Assembly: GCA_002493835.1 (NCBI GenBank)
Contig: DLAA01000003.1
Span: forward strand, 4,741 to 33,295
Source of the DNA: Lachnospiraceae bacterium UBA7060
Lineage (GTDB): Bacteria > Bacillota > Clostridia > Lachnospirales > Lachnospiraceae
Direction: 5' to 3'
DNA: 28,555 bases
The notes under the pieces: model-generated
Seen by the model: the letters and a program-made list of their open reading frames with translations, nothing else
Told to the model about the DNA's origin: nothing
Databases searched by the model: none
Part shown: positions 6,752-14,849 of the stretch, piece by piece
How positions within the stretch are numbered: the first letter of the stretch is position 1
How the letters are laid out: every line of letters begins with the position of its first letter
Position numbers and translations under genes: made by a program

Positions 6752-7249
6752 ATGCGCAGTTATCAAGTCACACCGAAAAACCTTTTCACGGAACTTCTGC
6801 TGCACAATCGTCCGGAGGCGGCGGCATGGATTATTGGAAACGAACAAAATCCTGATCTTAACGGCATGGTACAATTTTATCCCACTTCCTACGGTGGAGT
6901 ACTGGTAGAGGCACAGCTTTTCGGACTTCCCGGCGTCGCACTTCCCGGTTCAAGCAATTTCTTCGCCATGCACATACACGAATCGGGAGACTGCAGCGAT
7001 GATTTTGATCACACAGGTATGCACTACAATCCCCAAAATACGGAACATCCAAATCATGCTGGCGACATGCCTCCGCTTCTTTCCAACCAGGGATATGCTT
7101 TCAGTATCTTCTACGACAAGAGATTCACCATTCAGGAAATCGTTGGAAAAGCAGTTATCATCCATGAAAAACCTGATGATTTCACCTCTCAGCCTTCCGG
7201 AAACGCAGGCGCAAAAATAGGATGCGGTGAGATCAAACGAATCACCTGA
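6752..7249 (+). CDS. Cu,Zn superoxide dismutase family protein, no signal peptide
   Basis: 165 residues from ATG 6752 (AGGAG six bases upstream; the frame's upstream TTG is not needed). All metal-ligand positions of SodC can be matched: H74 and H76 (MHIHE), bridging H91 (GMHYNP), H99, H102 and D105 (HPNHAGD), and H138 (IIHEKPDD). The disulphide pair C81 and C158 and the late GNAGAKIGCGEI motif are also present. The family dismutates superoxide. The zinc loop is short: only three residues separate the second and third histidines, against nine in classic enzymes. There is no signal or lipoprotein peptide, unusual for bacterial SodC, which is normally exported. A TATAAT (6723-6728) lies upstream. 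It is one of the few plus-strand genes. Confidence 0.88.
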   Translation: MRSYQVTPKNLFTELLLHNRPEAAAWIIGNEQNPDLNGMVQFYPTSYGGVLVEAQLFGLPGVALPGSSNFFAMHIHESGDCSDDFDHTGMHYNPQNTEHPNHAGDMPPLLSNQGYAFSIFYDKRFTIQEIVGKAVIIHEKPDDFTSQPSGNAGAKIGCGEIKRIT

Positions 7250-7295
7250 ATATCAACGGTGCCCTATAAATGAAGACAAAGAAACTAAAACAGAA

Positions 7296-7332
7296 GCGGA
7301 GGTGGAAATGCTCTGTATGTTTCCACCTCCGC
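7296..7332. terminator. bidirectional terminator between sodC-like gene and GNAT gene
   Basis: A perfect 13-bp inverted repeat (GCGGAGGTGGAAA at 7296-7308 and its complement at 7320-7332) with an 11-base loop, lying between two convergent genes. On the minus strand it is followed by a T-rich stretch (TTCTGTTTTAG). On the plus strand no T-run follows, so it is more convincing for leftward transcription. Confidence 0.6.
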
Positions 7333-7397
7333 CATAGGACAAAACATCAATCCGCTATTTCTTTCTTACCGGAAAACAGATATCCGTTCTCAACCAT

Positions 7398-7865
7398 TCA
7401 GAAAAGAAAGTCTTTCAAATCTCTCGCCATACATAAAGATTCCGGCATGTCCACATATGGCCCGTAATTGGGGATGACCTCAAAGCCCAGTTTCTTGTAT
7501 ACCGCACAGGACTCCGCTAACAGCTCCCCTGTTTCCAGAATCATTCTCTTATACCCCAATTCTCCAGCCCATTCAATCAACAGGGAAACCAATTTACTTC
7601 CCACACCCCGTCCCTGATATTTTGGATGTACAAATACCCTCTTTAATTCTATATTCTCGTCGTCATATCGTCTTATAGCGCCGCCGCCAATCACCCTATC
7701 ATCTTCATATACAACGATCGCCTCCCGTATTTCATCCAACTGGTTATATTTTTGGTATTTCTCACGTTTTATCTGTTTTCCGACACGCCTGTCAAGATCC
7801 CTGTCAAGAAGTCTGCAGTTTTCTATAAAATCCTTGTCTCTGCCATCCGTTCTTTTAAAATCCAA
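7398..7865 (-). CDS. GNAT family N-acetyltransferase
   Basis: 155 residues if started at TTG 7865. Motif A is textbook: VFVHPKYQGRGVGSKLVSLL, with QGRGVG binding acetyl-CoA, preceded by AIVVYEDDRVIGGGAIRRYD and followed by ILETGELLAESCAVYKKLGF (motif B). The start is decided by the ribosome site: GGAGG lies eight bases before TTG 7865, whereas in-frame ATGs at 7892 and 7886 have no Shine-Dalgarno and would place GGAGG inside the gene. A dyad at 7894-7914 lies just upstream. Substrate unknown. It is convergent with the SodC-like gene. Confidence 0.85.
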   Translation of the reverse strand: MDFKRTDGRDKDFIENCRLLDRDLDRRVGKQIKREKYQKYNQLDEIREAIVVYEDDRVIGGGAIRRYDDENIELKRVFVHPKYQGRGVGSKLVSLLIEWAGELGYKRMILETGELLAESCAVYKKLGFEVIPNYGPYVDMPESLCMARDLKDFLF

Positions 7866-7893
7866 TGTAAATACCTCCGTTTGCATCCGCATT

Positions 7894-7914
7894 CATTATA
7901 GCTCTTCTATAATG
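7894..7914. promoter_or_regulatory. perfect dyad before the GNAT gene
   Basis: CATTATAG (7894-7901) and its complement CTATAATG (7907-7914) around five bases. Each arm contains a TATAAT-like hexamer in one direction, and TTGACT lies upstream for the minus strand (19-bp spacing to TATAGA). It may be a promoter with an overlapping operator. Confidence 0.35.
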
Positions 7915-8016
7915 ACCGGACATACCTTCAAGTCAACCTTACCGCCTGAATCTCTTTTCCGTCCGCCAGATTTTTGTAAATGCCATCCTTCATACCAGTT
8001 TCTATCCAGGTTTTGT

Positions 8017-8045
8017 TTGCTAAAAAAATCCGCACATGCTATGAT
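8017..8045 (+). promoter_or_regulatory. promoter of the holin-like toxin mRNA
   Basis: TTGCTA (8017-8022) and TATGAT (8040-8045) with a 17-bp spacer on the plus strand. The mRNA would start near 8052 and carry a ~60-nt 5' leader that includes the GGTGGGTTGACC element (8070-8081). Confidence 0.55.
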
Positions 8046-8111
8046 AATTATATGAGCACCGTGTTGCAGGGTGGGTTGACCCGATATTCCTATGGAATGG
8101 AAGTGATGCCT

Positions 8112-8201
8112 ATGAAAAATCGCTTCGATTTTAAGGATCTAATGACCTTTGGTCTATTCCTTTTGGCATTTCTTACATTCATTTTTACGTTTTGTAAGTA
8201 A
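8112..8201 (+). CDS. holin-like type I toxin peptide
   Basis: 29 residues: MKNRFDFKDLMTFGLFLLAF, then LTFIFTFCK. That is a short charged head, one hydrophobic helix of about 17-20 residues and a short basic tail, the layout of the Firmicute 'putative holin-like toxin' peptides of type I toxin-antitoxin loci, which insert into the membrane. ATG 8112 is chosen because GGAAGTGAT, close to the full anti-16S match, ends just before it with eight-base spacing from GGAAG. The in-frame ATG at 8106 would be too close. A convergent antisense RNA promoter, a shared terminator and a 12-nt element in inverted orientation at both ends of the locus support the call. It lies just downstream of the Wadjet operon. 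Confidence 0.75.
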   Translation: MKNRFDFKDLMTFGLFLLAFLTFIFTFCK

Positions 8202-8210
8202 CGCTACATA

Positions 8211-8301
8211 GAAAAACCACCCCTAAACTTTGGCCAAGTAGCGGGGTGGTGTTTCTATCACACTATAAGGTCAACCCACCTTGTGGGCGGTTGCTCTTCT
8301 A
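8211..8301 (-). ncRNA. antisense antitoxin RNA
   Basis: A strong minus-strand promoter, TTGACA (8335-8330) and TATACT (8313-8308) with a 16-bp spacer, would start an RNA near 8301. That RNA would run leftwards through a stem-loop (complement of 8271-8292) and the 12-nt element to the terminator at 8217-8249, giving about 90 nt. It overlaps the 3' end of the toxin transcript, not the toxin reading frame itself. This is the layout of RNA II in Fst-like and of RatA in TxpA-like loci. Predicted from sequence only. Confidence 0.6.
8217..8249. terminator. shared bidirectional terminator of the toxin-antitoxin locus
   Basis: CCACCCC (8217-8223) pairs with GGGGTGG (8243-8249), with a smaller inner ACTT/AAGT stem. 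On the minus strand it is followed by five T residues (8216-8212); on the plus strand by TGTTTCTAT. It would end both the toxin mRNA and the antisense RNA. Confidence 0.75.
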
Positions 8302-8396
8302 AACTTAAGTATAATATCTCTGCTTAAAATGTCAAGAAATATTTCCAGTGTTAAAATGAAGCAATTCATAAGGAACATAGTATACCATTTACTAGG

Positions 8397-9623
8397 TTAA
8401 ACTGCCTCGACGTTGACAAAACATTCCTGCTCCAGCTTAACCCCCGCAGTCAGCATATACTCCAAAACATCCGCATATTCCCTATCAGGATTGTCTTCTA
8501 ATAGTTTCCCTATCCGAAAGCGGTCGTTCTCCGTCAGTGCCCTCCCGTACTTTTCATATCGCTTCAAGTGCTCCAAATCCATCTTATAGCGTTTAAAAGG
8601 AATCCCTGTCTTCCGACATAAATCCTCAAAAATCAAAAACCCTCCCACGTCGATATCTCCGAAATGATAATACTCTGCATCAGGAAGCGCTCGGTAAATT
8701 TCTGTCAGCAGCGCGCGCCTGACGCTGTTATGGTATCCTCCCAGATAAATCATAAGGCTCTTCGGTTCTTCCCATCGAAAAAAAGTAGTAAGGTTCTCAA
8801 TCGTTATCACTTTACGGATCTGTGAAATATCCCGAAACGTAATTCTCTCGATATCTTCGCCGGAAATCCCTATACCCTGACGCAGTTCCCCGATCCGATA
8901 TGTATGATTCCCTATGCCAAGTGAAACGTCTCCTTTGAAATACACATAATTGGGCGTATGATAAATTCCATATTCCGCAAGAATTTCATCCAATTCTTTT
9001 TCTCTGTGCTCCTCCCCAAACATGCGCATTGCTTTCGCAATTTTACCACCCAAGGATTCAAAAACCTTAGAATCGTGAAAGTGTTCTATGGAAAATTCCC
9101 GAATATAACAAATTCTGTTATTCTGCTCAATCTGGGCAATTCCCGTCAAAAGTAATTCTGTCTCCTCCAAATTAGAAAGATCGATAAACTCTTTCACTGA
9201 CTGCGCATTCTGCAGGCGGTTATCCAGATAGGCAATCAGAGCTTGACAGATCGGCGTATGGAAACGCCTTTGCATTTCTGCAAGCAGTGCCCTGTTTCGC
9301 GCCACTTTTTCCGTCTTCGGCATTCTGGATACGTAAGCATAGACCTTCTCCAGCTCTTCCGTGCGCAGAACCACTTTGGAAATGATATGTCCCTCTTTTC
9401 CCTTTTTCCATACAATATTTATCATTCCCTGCCGTTCAAGCTCCCGCATAGAGGCATGAATTTCCTCATAAGCCAGAGAACTCTCATCAAAATAAATAGG
9501 GAGGGTATTTTTATTAAAAGGATATGAAATATGCACTGCCACTTTATTTGTTCCGGTAAACAGGGAACTGGCCTCATAGGAATCCAGCAGTTTGTCTATG
9601 ATCCTTTTCTCATACCGCTCCAT
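8397..9623 (-). CDS. jetD: Wadjet nuclease subunit JetD (DUF2220/Toprim-like)
   Basis: 408 residues from ATG 9623, chosen over 9656 because GGAGAGG lies seven bases before it. The N-terminal half (1-180) contains winged-helix-like segments. The C-terminal half is Toprim-like: VITIENLTTFF supplies the Toprim glutamate (E276), MIYLGGYHN follows, and FGDIDVGGFLIFEDL holds the D-x-D (D323, D325). In Wadjet systems JetD is the Toprim nuclease that cuts plasmid DNA after JetABC has extruded a loop and recognised a small circle. It is the last gene of the operon, overlapping jetC by 14 bp. The type I toxin locus lies just downstream. No terminator is obvious right after the stop. Confidence 0.9.
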   Translation of the reverse strand: MERYEKRIIDKLLDSYEASSLFTGTNKVAVHISYPFNKNTLPIYFDESSLAYEEIHASMRELERQGMINIVWKKGKEGHIISKVVLRTEELEKVYAYVSRMPKTEKVARNRALLAEMQRRFHTPICQALIAYLDNRLQNAQSVKEFIDLSNLEETELLLTGIAQIEQNNRICYIREFSIEHFHDSKVFESLGGKIAKAMRMFGEEHREKELDEILAEYGIYHTPNYVYFKGDVSLGIGNHTYRIGELRQGIGISGEDIERITFRDISQIRKVITIENLTTFFRWEEPKSLMIYLGGYHNSVRRALLTEIYRALPDAEYYHFGDIDVGGFLIFEDLCRKTGIPFKRYKMDLEHLKRYEKYGRALTENDRFRIGKLLEDNPDREYADVLEYMLTAGVKLEQECFVNVEAV

Positions 9624-12600
9624 TATAATACCTCTCCACAAAGCTGACCTTTTCATCCGTCATTACTAACAGTGTTGCCTCCACGGAAGGACTGATATAC
9701 TGAATCTTATCAGGCGGCGCTGCAATAATAATTTGAAGCGGCAGGCGCCTTAAGAACTCCAATACGCCGCCGATGCGCTCATCGTCCATATTGTTGAAAG
9801 CCTCGTCAAACATGATCAATCCAATCGCCTCACCGCCGATGTTGTTACCGTATAACTGCACGAAAGAAGCCGCCACCGTGACATAAAAGGGCGTCTGGGT
9901 CTCTCCGCCGCTCTTTTCTTCACATACCTTTGAATAATAAGAGTAGCTGCTATCGCTGTGTACGATTTTAATATCATAGTCCATATAAGTTCTATAATCT
10001 GTAAATTCATCCAATGCCTGTGCGCTGTTCTCATTGTCCAGCGCCAGTTTTTCAAACAGCTCGTCGATGACTTCCTTGTGCGTCTCATGAAACAATCCGC
10101 TGAAAATAGATTCCCCCTGCATGGCGTTGAAATCGTCCATAATCATTTCATAATACTGTCTGTATCGTTTGCTGGGCAGATAGAGAAATTCATACTTCTC
10201 ATTGCTGAAAACGATATCTTTGAGGGCCTTGTTCAATTCTTTAAATTCGCTCTGCGCCTGCTTCATATTTTCCTGCAGCTTAGACAAAAACTGTTCTCTG
10301 AATTCCTCTTCCGCCGCCTGTCTGGCTGACTGTACCTTCTCCTCGTAGCTGAGCAGTTCTGATGTGCGGAGTCTCTCGTACACCTTAGCAAAATCAGGGT
10401 ATCCCTCCATGCTGGGAGCCGCACCAAAATCATGTTCCGTCTTATAAGAAATCATGACATTAATCATGTTTGTCCGAGCCTGATCCGTAGTGGTAGCATT
10501 GGCTTTCTTTCTTCTGGCGAAGTTATCACGGAACTGCTCAAACGTTTTGTCCCTGGTCTGTTTCTCATAATCGCTGTTCCAGGAGGGCAGCCCATCTCCC
10601 GCTGATGCACCCAGCTGGGCAGCCATCGCCTGTTTTAAGGCTCGTTCAGACTGCAGGCTTTCCATCTCCTTCTTATAATCCTCTATCTTCTGTTCGTATC
10701 TGCCAGTATCCTGACTCCCTTTTCTCAACTGCATATCCAGTTCACTGATCAGATTCTCCAGTGTATCCAGCTGAATCCTCTTTTGAATCATGGTCGCGTT
10801 TTTCTCAAGTGTAGCGATATTTGTCTTACATTTGTCTATGCCTGTCCGTATAATCCTAATCCGGCTCAAAACGTCCAGCCTGTATTGAATGTCTATGTCT
10901 GCATCTACACTTAAAGGCCCCATCACATAGGTAAGCTCTCCAATCTGATTCTCCAGATTTGCAATTTCCTCTGATATCTCTTCCCGCTCTCTAATCGCCT
11001 GTTCCAGCTGTACTCTGACTGCATTTTGTCCAATGAAAGGTGTCTCAAAAATCGCCGGCTTAATTGCGCTCGCCACATGGTTTTGATATTTCATGCATTC
11101 CTTTGTGATAGAGATGGGATAATTTTTCAGCTCACTGTAATGTCTGCACATATAAACTTTTCCCAAAACCATATTGATAAACTGCCTGGCATATGGATTT
11201 TGGGAAGAGACCACCGACGCCAGCGTCCCTTCCGGCGCCTCACTGTACTTTTCCAGTTTTCTCGTATTGATCAGACCTACTCCGTAAGCTTTTCTCGCCT
11301 TTCGCAGTTTATCATAAATACCCAGTGCAATGTCAAAGCTTTCAGGCTCTACCAATATGTAAAAACGCTGGGTATTTAAATAGCCCTCCACCGCATTTCT
11401 CCACTGCTCATCTGTAATTTCCAGAAGTTCACAGAGAATCCTCGGTTCCGGACTCCGTCCGATTCTGATAAACTCTTCCTGAATTGCCTGTTTGACCCTG
11501 ACCACATCTTCCGGATATGTCAGTTTTTTCTGCTTCAACTGTTCTATTTTTTTATCCAGCTTAAGTCTCTCTTCCTTCGTATCCTTCAGTTTCACTTGTA
11601 CCCGGGCACTCTTTAACTGCACTTTGTCGTACATCTGCTTTTTGTAGGCAATCACTTTCTGGGTGAGATGCTTCACCTGCACAATATCCTCCTGTGCCTC
11701 CAGATTTTCCAGCGCCCTTCCATACTCACCAATGCAAGAATCCACATCCTTCACTTCCAGCAGTTTGGTCACCTGATCTCTGGAAACCCGTACGCTGGCA
11801 AGCAGATTTTTCCTCTCCTCTGTCTGCTCCTGCAAGGCATTCTGCAGTTTCTGCAGTTCTTTTTTTTGTCCATCTAAGGCCAGAAAATCTTCGTCCTTTG
11901 CCAGCTCCGCCATCAGGGCATCTCTGATCTGCTGCTTCTCATTCTTTTCATCCGACACCGCCTGCATCTTTTTTTCCTGCTGCTCCAGGCGGAAACTCTC
12001 CACCTGTATCTGATCTTTGGTTTGTGCCAATCGCTCTCCCAGAATGTCTGCTTCCGCCCGCTCCAAAAAATAATCATACATTTTATCCTTCGCAAGCCCG
12101 TCCACCACGTGACCGTGATATTCTTCTATTGTCTCCAATTTAGCGATGCGGCGCTTCACACTGTCCAATGTCTTTTCCAATTCCTGGTAAGTCCTGACAT
12201 TCTCCCTCAGAATGTCAATATTGACTTCCTTCTCGTCCAGAACATAGGAATACACAAAGTCCTTGATATCATCGATGGGCCTGAACGCCAGCGCTTTGGG
12301 AATCAGTGTAAAAAACTTATCCTCAATCCGTCCAAAACGGGTTTTCATCATCTTCTTTGCTTCCAGCCCCGTCTTGCACCACATTTTTATTTTCCCGCTG
12401 TTGGCGCTGCGGAATTGGGTAATAGATCTCGGCGTTTTATCCTGGAAAAACATATCATCTGTAAATCTGGTATGATCCATCAAATAGCGGACAGTCGTCT
12501 CCTGCCCCTCTGAGGCGGAGTCGATCACCGCGCCTACAACAAAATACTGTTTCTTGCTGTCCTCGTAAAATTCCAGCGCCACATGCGCACTGATTTCTCC

Positions 12601-12852
12601 GGTCCGCTCATAAGGTTTATTCTCTTTTCCCGTTTTGCAGCGTATATATCCTGTCAGCTTTCTCTTTCCATTCTCGTGAGCCGCCTTGTTGAAATAATTG
12701 GTGGAGCAAGTGACAACAAATTGAATGGCATCCAAAAGAGTAGATTTGCCAGCCCCGTTTTCCCCTGAAAGAAGCGTGGAAGCGCCAAATTCTATGGTGG
12801 TGTTGGTAAAGCGGTGCCAATTAATCAGCTTCACCCTCTTCAATGTCTTCAT
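9610..12852 (-). CDS. jetC: Wadjet SMC-like ATPase JetC
   Basis: 1080 residues. The Walker A motif GENGAGKS is at 30-37 after the typical KLINWHRF start. Long coiled coils run about 260-480 and 630-900, separated by a hinge-like globular part around 490-620. The ABC signature SGGET is at ~981 and Walker B LIMFDEAF at 1012-1019. This is the SbcC/MukB-like SMC ATPase that extrudes DNA loops in the Wadjet complex together with JetA (kleisin) and JetB (KITE). The start codon lies 31 bp inside the end of jetB, with AGGGG nine bases upstream, which points to coupled translation. Confidence 0.95.
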   Translation of the reverse strand: MKTLKRVKLINWHRFTNTTIEFGASTLLSGENGAGKSTLLDAIQFVVTCSTNYFNKAAHENGKRKLTGYIRCKTGKENKPYERTGEISAHVALEFYEDSKKQYFVVGAVIDSASEGQETTVRYLMDHTRFTDDMFFQDKTPRSITQFRSANSGKIKMWCKTGLEAKKMMKTRFGRIEDKFFTLIPKALAFRPIDDIKDFVYSYVLDEKEVNIDILRENVRTYQELEKTLDSVKRRIAKLETIEEYHGHVVDGLAKDKMYDYFLERAEADILGERLAQTKDQIQVESFRLEQQEKKMQAVSDEKNEKQQIRDALMAELAKDEDFLALDGQKKELQKLQNALQEQTEERKNLLASVRVSRDQVTKLLEVKDVDSCIGEYGRALENLEAQEDIVQVKHLTQKVIAYKKQMYDKVQLKSARVQVKLKDTKEERLKLDKKIEQLKQKKLTYPEDVVRVKQAIQEEFIRIGRSPEPRILCELLEITDEQWRNAVEGYLNTQRFYILVEPESFDIALGIYDKLRKARKAYGVGLINTRKLEKYSEAPEGTLASVVSSQNPYARQFINMVLGKVYMCRHYSELKNYPISITKECMKYQNHVASAIKPAIFETPFIGQNAVRVQLEQAIREREEISEEIANLENQIGELTYVMGPLSVDADIDIQYRLDVLSRIRIIRTGIDKCKTNIATLEKNATMIQKRIQLDTLENLISELDMQLRKGSQDTGRYEQKIEDYKKEMESLQSERALKQAMAAQLGASAGDGLPSWNSDYEKQTRDKTFEQFRDNFARRKKANATTTDQARTNMINVMISYKTEHDFGAAPSMEGYPDFAKVYERLRTSELLSYEEKVQSARQAAEEEFREQFLSKLQENMKQAQSEFKELNKALKDIVFSNEKYEFLYLPSKRYRQYYEMIMDDFNAMQGESIFSGLFHETHKEVIDELFEKLALDNENSAQALDEFTDYRTYMDYDIKIVHSDSSYSYYSKVCEEKSGGETQTPFYVTVAASFVQLYGNNIGGEAIGLIMFDEAFNNMDDERIGGVLEFLRRLPLQIIIAAPPDKIQYISPSVEATLLVMTDEKVSFVERYYNGAV

Positions 12853-13435
12853 CCGATTTTGCCCCTTTTCTGTAAATTTCCAGCTTCTCGTACGCCCGCT
12901 TGATATCCTCTACCCTGACAGCCATCAAAATAGAATCAAAAATCAATATTCTGGAATCTTCGTTATCCAGATTTTTGTCCAGTATTTCAATCAATTGAAA
13001 CCGCCGGAACAAGCTGAGTGCGTTCCTCATCGTTGTCTTGTCAATCATTTTATCTCTGATCTTTAGGCTCAGAAACCTCTCATGGATATCTCCCAGATTA
13101 ACAATGACCTCGTCTGTCGCAGAAAGCTCCCTTTTCTTTTCATCAAAAAGCACACGTAAAATTAGCAAAATGACCGACTCATACAATTTCAGATTCAACC
13201 TGTTGTAGTTCTGCGGATTAGTCAGTTGAATGACACCGTACTCCTCGTTGATTTCCAGCCGATATCCCAGCACAGACAGATATTCTGTCATTTCCGGTTT
13301 ATGCTTCAGAACAAAATAATAGTCAAACCTGCTCGTTACATTGCTCTTGCACAAAAAACATGTGCTGAGCAATTTATTACAGATTCTTACAAAATGATCC
13401 TTATCCTTCTGCAACATGCCATCCAACAAATTCAT
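12821..13435 (-). CDS. jetB: Wadjet KITE subunit JetB (DUF4194)
   Basis: 204 residues from ATG 13435. This start overlaps the jetA stop as ATGA and has GGGGG five bases upstream, better than the upstream in-frame ATG at 13459. The protein is predicted to be mostly tandem winged helices (segments NYNRLNLKLYESVILLILRV, and FLSLKIRDKMIDKTTMRNAL), the layout of DUF4194/KITE proteins that bridge kleisin and SMC heads. It ends in a highly acidic tail (DEDIEEGEAD). Position between jetA and jetC supports the assignment; the sequence alone is weakly conserved. Confidence 0.88.
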   Translation of the reverse strand: MNLLDGMLQKDKDHFVRICNKLLSTCFLCKSNVTSRFDYYFVLKHKPEMTEYLSVLGYRLEINEEYGVIQLTNPQNYNRLNLKLYESVILLILRVLFDEKKRELSATDEVIVNLGDIHERFLSLKIRDKMIDKTTMRNALSLFRRFQLIEILDKNLDNEDSRILIFDSILMAVRVEDIKRAYEKLEIYRKGAKSDEDIEEGEAD

Positions 13436-14823
13436 AACAACCCCCGCGATTTCATGCAAATAAGAAAATCCTTAAACCGATACCCGTTTCTTTCTTTTTC
13501 TTCTTTCAGCTCAACCGTATAATCCATATTTTTTCTCTGCCCGTACAATCTAATATAGATAATCTTGACAAAATCTTCCACATTCTCCAGCGGAAACTGT
13601 GTCGCCAAAAGCTCCCTGTGCTCCCCCATCTGCGTCTTAACGTAGGCATTGATTTTTGCGGGACTAAGTACTTTCTGCATCTTCTCCGTCATTCTGCGAA
13701 GCTTCTCCTGCCGCAGTTCCAAATCCGGTTCTGCGTCCGCAAGTTCCTCCGGCTTAAATTCCTTTTTCCCCTCCACCGGAGAATAGAGCGATTTCTCATC
13801 CAGACAGCCGACGCTGTAAATGCGAATCAATTCGTCAAGAAAATCAATCCGGTAAATCCCACCCAGATTCATCTGTTCTCTTGTGATCTCCTCATTCATT
13901 CCGATCAAAATTTCTTTGAGCTGTCCCCGGACATCCTCGCTTCCCGTCAGCATAAATCGTGCTCGATTGACCGCCGAGCGCTGATATTGGGTATTTTTCT
14001 GATTAATTTCCTTCAAAATATCATCCATATTTTGAAAGGCATCAATAATTCCATGGAGATAATGAAATACAAGATCTTCGGCCTCTTCGTTAGAAATTTC
14101 TTTGATCCCGGCAATCTCCGCCGCTGCCTTTTCCACATAAGCCTTGCTCCGGCTTTTGCCCTCCAACCGTTCTATAATTTCCGGCCTGAATTTTGATACA
14201 TTGTCAGATGTGAGAAGTCTGTGATATGCCTTATCCACAATATTTGTAATATAATCGTTAAACAGGGCGTCCATAATCTCTGCCACCGTCTTATGTCTGG
14301 TGAGGTCATCGATATAATGCTTGATACTGGAATTCAGATTCTTCAAACCGGTAATCAACAAATCCGTGTTTTCCAAAATCTGCATGAGAACTACCCCTGG
14401 ATGATCTGTATTGCTCCGCACCAGACTGTAGATTGTATAAATATATCCCTGATATTCAATCTGCTTTCCCTCTGCGATCTCTAAAAGCGTCTTGACAATC
14501 CTGACAGCGTATTCCTTGAAATTGACTCTCTGCACATAGCTTTTATCCGTCTCAATTTCAAGCCATCCATAGTGTTCCAACCGCCGAAGCATCCAGTTCG
14601 CCTTGCTTCGACTGTCCGTTCCAATAAGCTCCTCCTCGGAAAAATCCACCGCATTTGCCTGTTCAAAATAATACTGCAATTCATCGACCAGCACATCCCT
14701 TTCCACGCCAAAAGAAAGCTGATTGTCCATAATGGAAAACAGCTTACAAATACATTCCCAATATACCAGTTTGTTCGGAGAAGCCAAAGGTACAAAAAAG
14801 CTGTCCGTTACGATGTCAAACAT
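13432..14823 (-). CDS. jetA: Wadjet kleisin-like subunit JetA
   Basis: 463 residues from ATG 14823 (AGAAAGG six bases before it), giving MFDIVTDSFFVPLASPNKLV, which is where JetA proteins begin. It is a mostly helical protein with winged-helix-like ends, and in Wadjet it is the kleisin that closes the SMC ring. To my knowledge this form belongs with the clostridial JetA family (PF18982-like, formerly a DUF) rather than the DUF3375 JetA of type I Wadjet, so a type II or III system is more likely; that subtype is inference. Its stop overlaps the jetB start (ATGA). The preceding YjbR-EVE gene ends 26 bp upstream. Confidence 0.87.
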   Translation of the reverse strand: MFDIVTDSFFVPLASPNKLVYWECICKLFSIMDNQLSFGVERDVLVDELQYYFEQANAVDFSEEELIGTDSRSKANWMLRRLEHYGWLEIETDKSYVQRVNFKEYAVRIVKTLLEIAEGKQIEYQGYIYTIYSLVRSNTDHPGVVLMQILENTDLLITGLKNLNSSIKHYIDDLTRHKTVAEIMDALFNDYITNIVDKAYHRLLTSDNVSKFRPEIIERLEGKSRSKAYVEKAAAEIAGIKEISNEEAEDLVFHYLHGIIDAFQNMDDILKEINQKNTQYQRSAVNRARFMLTGSEDVRGQLKEILIGMNEEITREQMNLGGIYRIDFLDELIRIYSVGCLDEKSLYSPVEGKKEFKPEELADAEPDLELRQEKLRRMTEKMQKVLSPAKINAYVKTQMGEHRELLATQFPLENVEDFVKIIYIRLYGQRKNMDYTVELKEEKERNGYRFKDFLICMKSRGLL

Positions 14824-14849
14824 GGCCATCCTTTCTCCCGGTATCCCCA

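Larger units (their letters stand above)
8070..8280. repeat. 12-bp inverted element flanking the toxin gene
   Basis: GGTGGGTTGACC at 8070-8081 and its exact complement GGTCAACCCACC at 8269-8280. Both the toxin mRNA leader and the 5' part of the convergent antisense RNA would therefore carry the same 12-nt sequence. A long toxin transcript could instead pair its 3' end back onto its 5' leader. Paired elements at the two ends are known in Fst/par-type type I systems; the exact role here is inferred. Confidence 0.7.

Noticed and set aside
9958..12513. Several plus-strand frames opposite jetC
   Set aside because: Shadows of the coiled-coil coding sequence; no ribosome sites and low-complexity composition.
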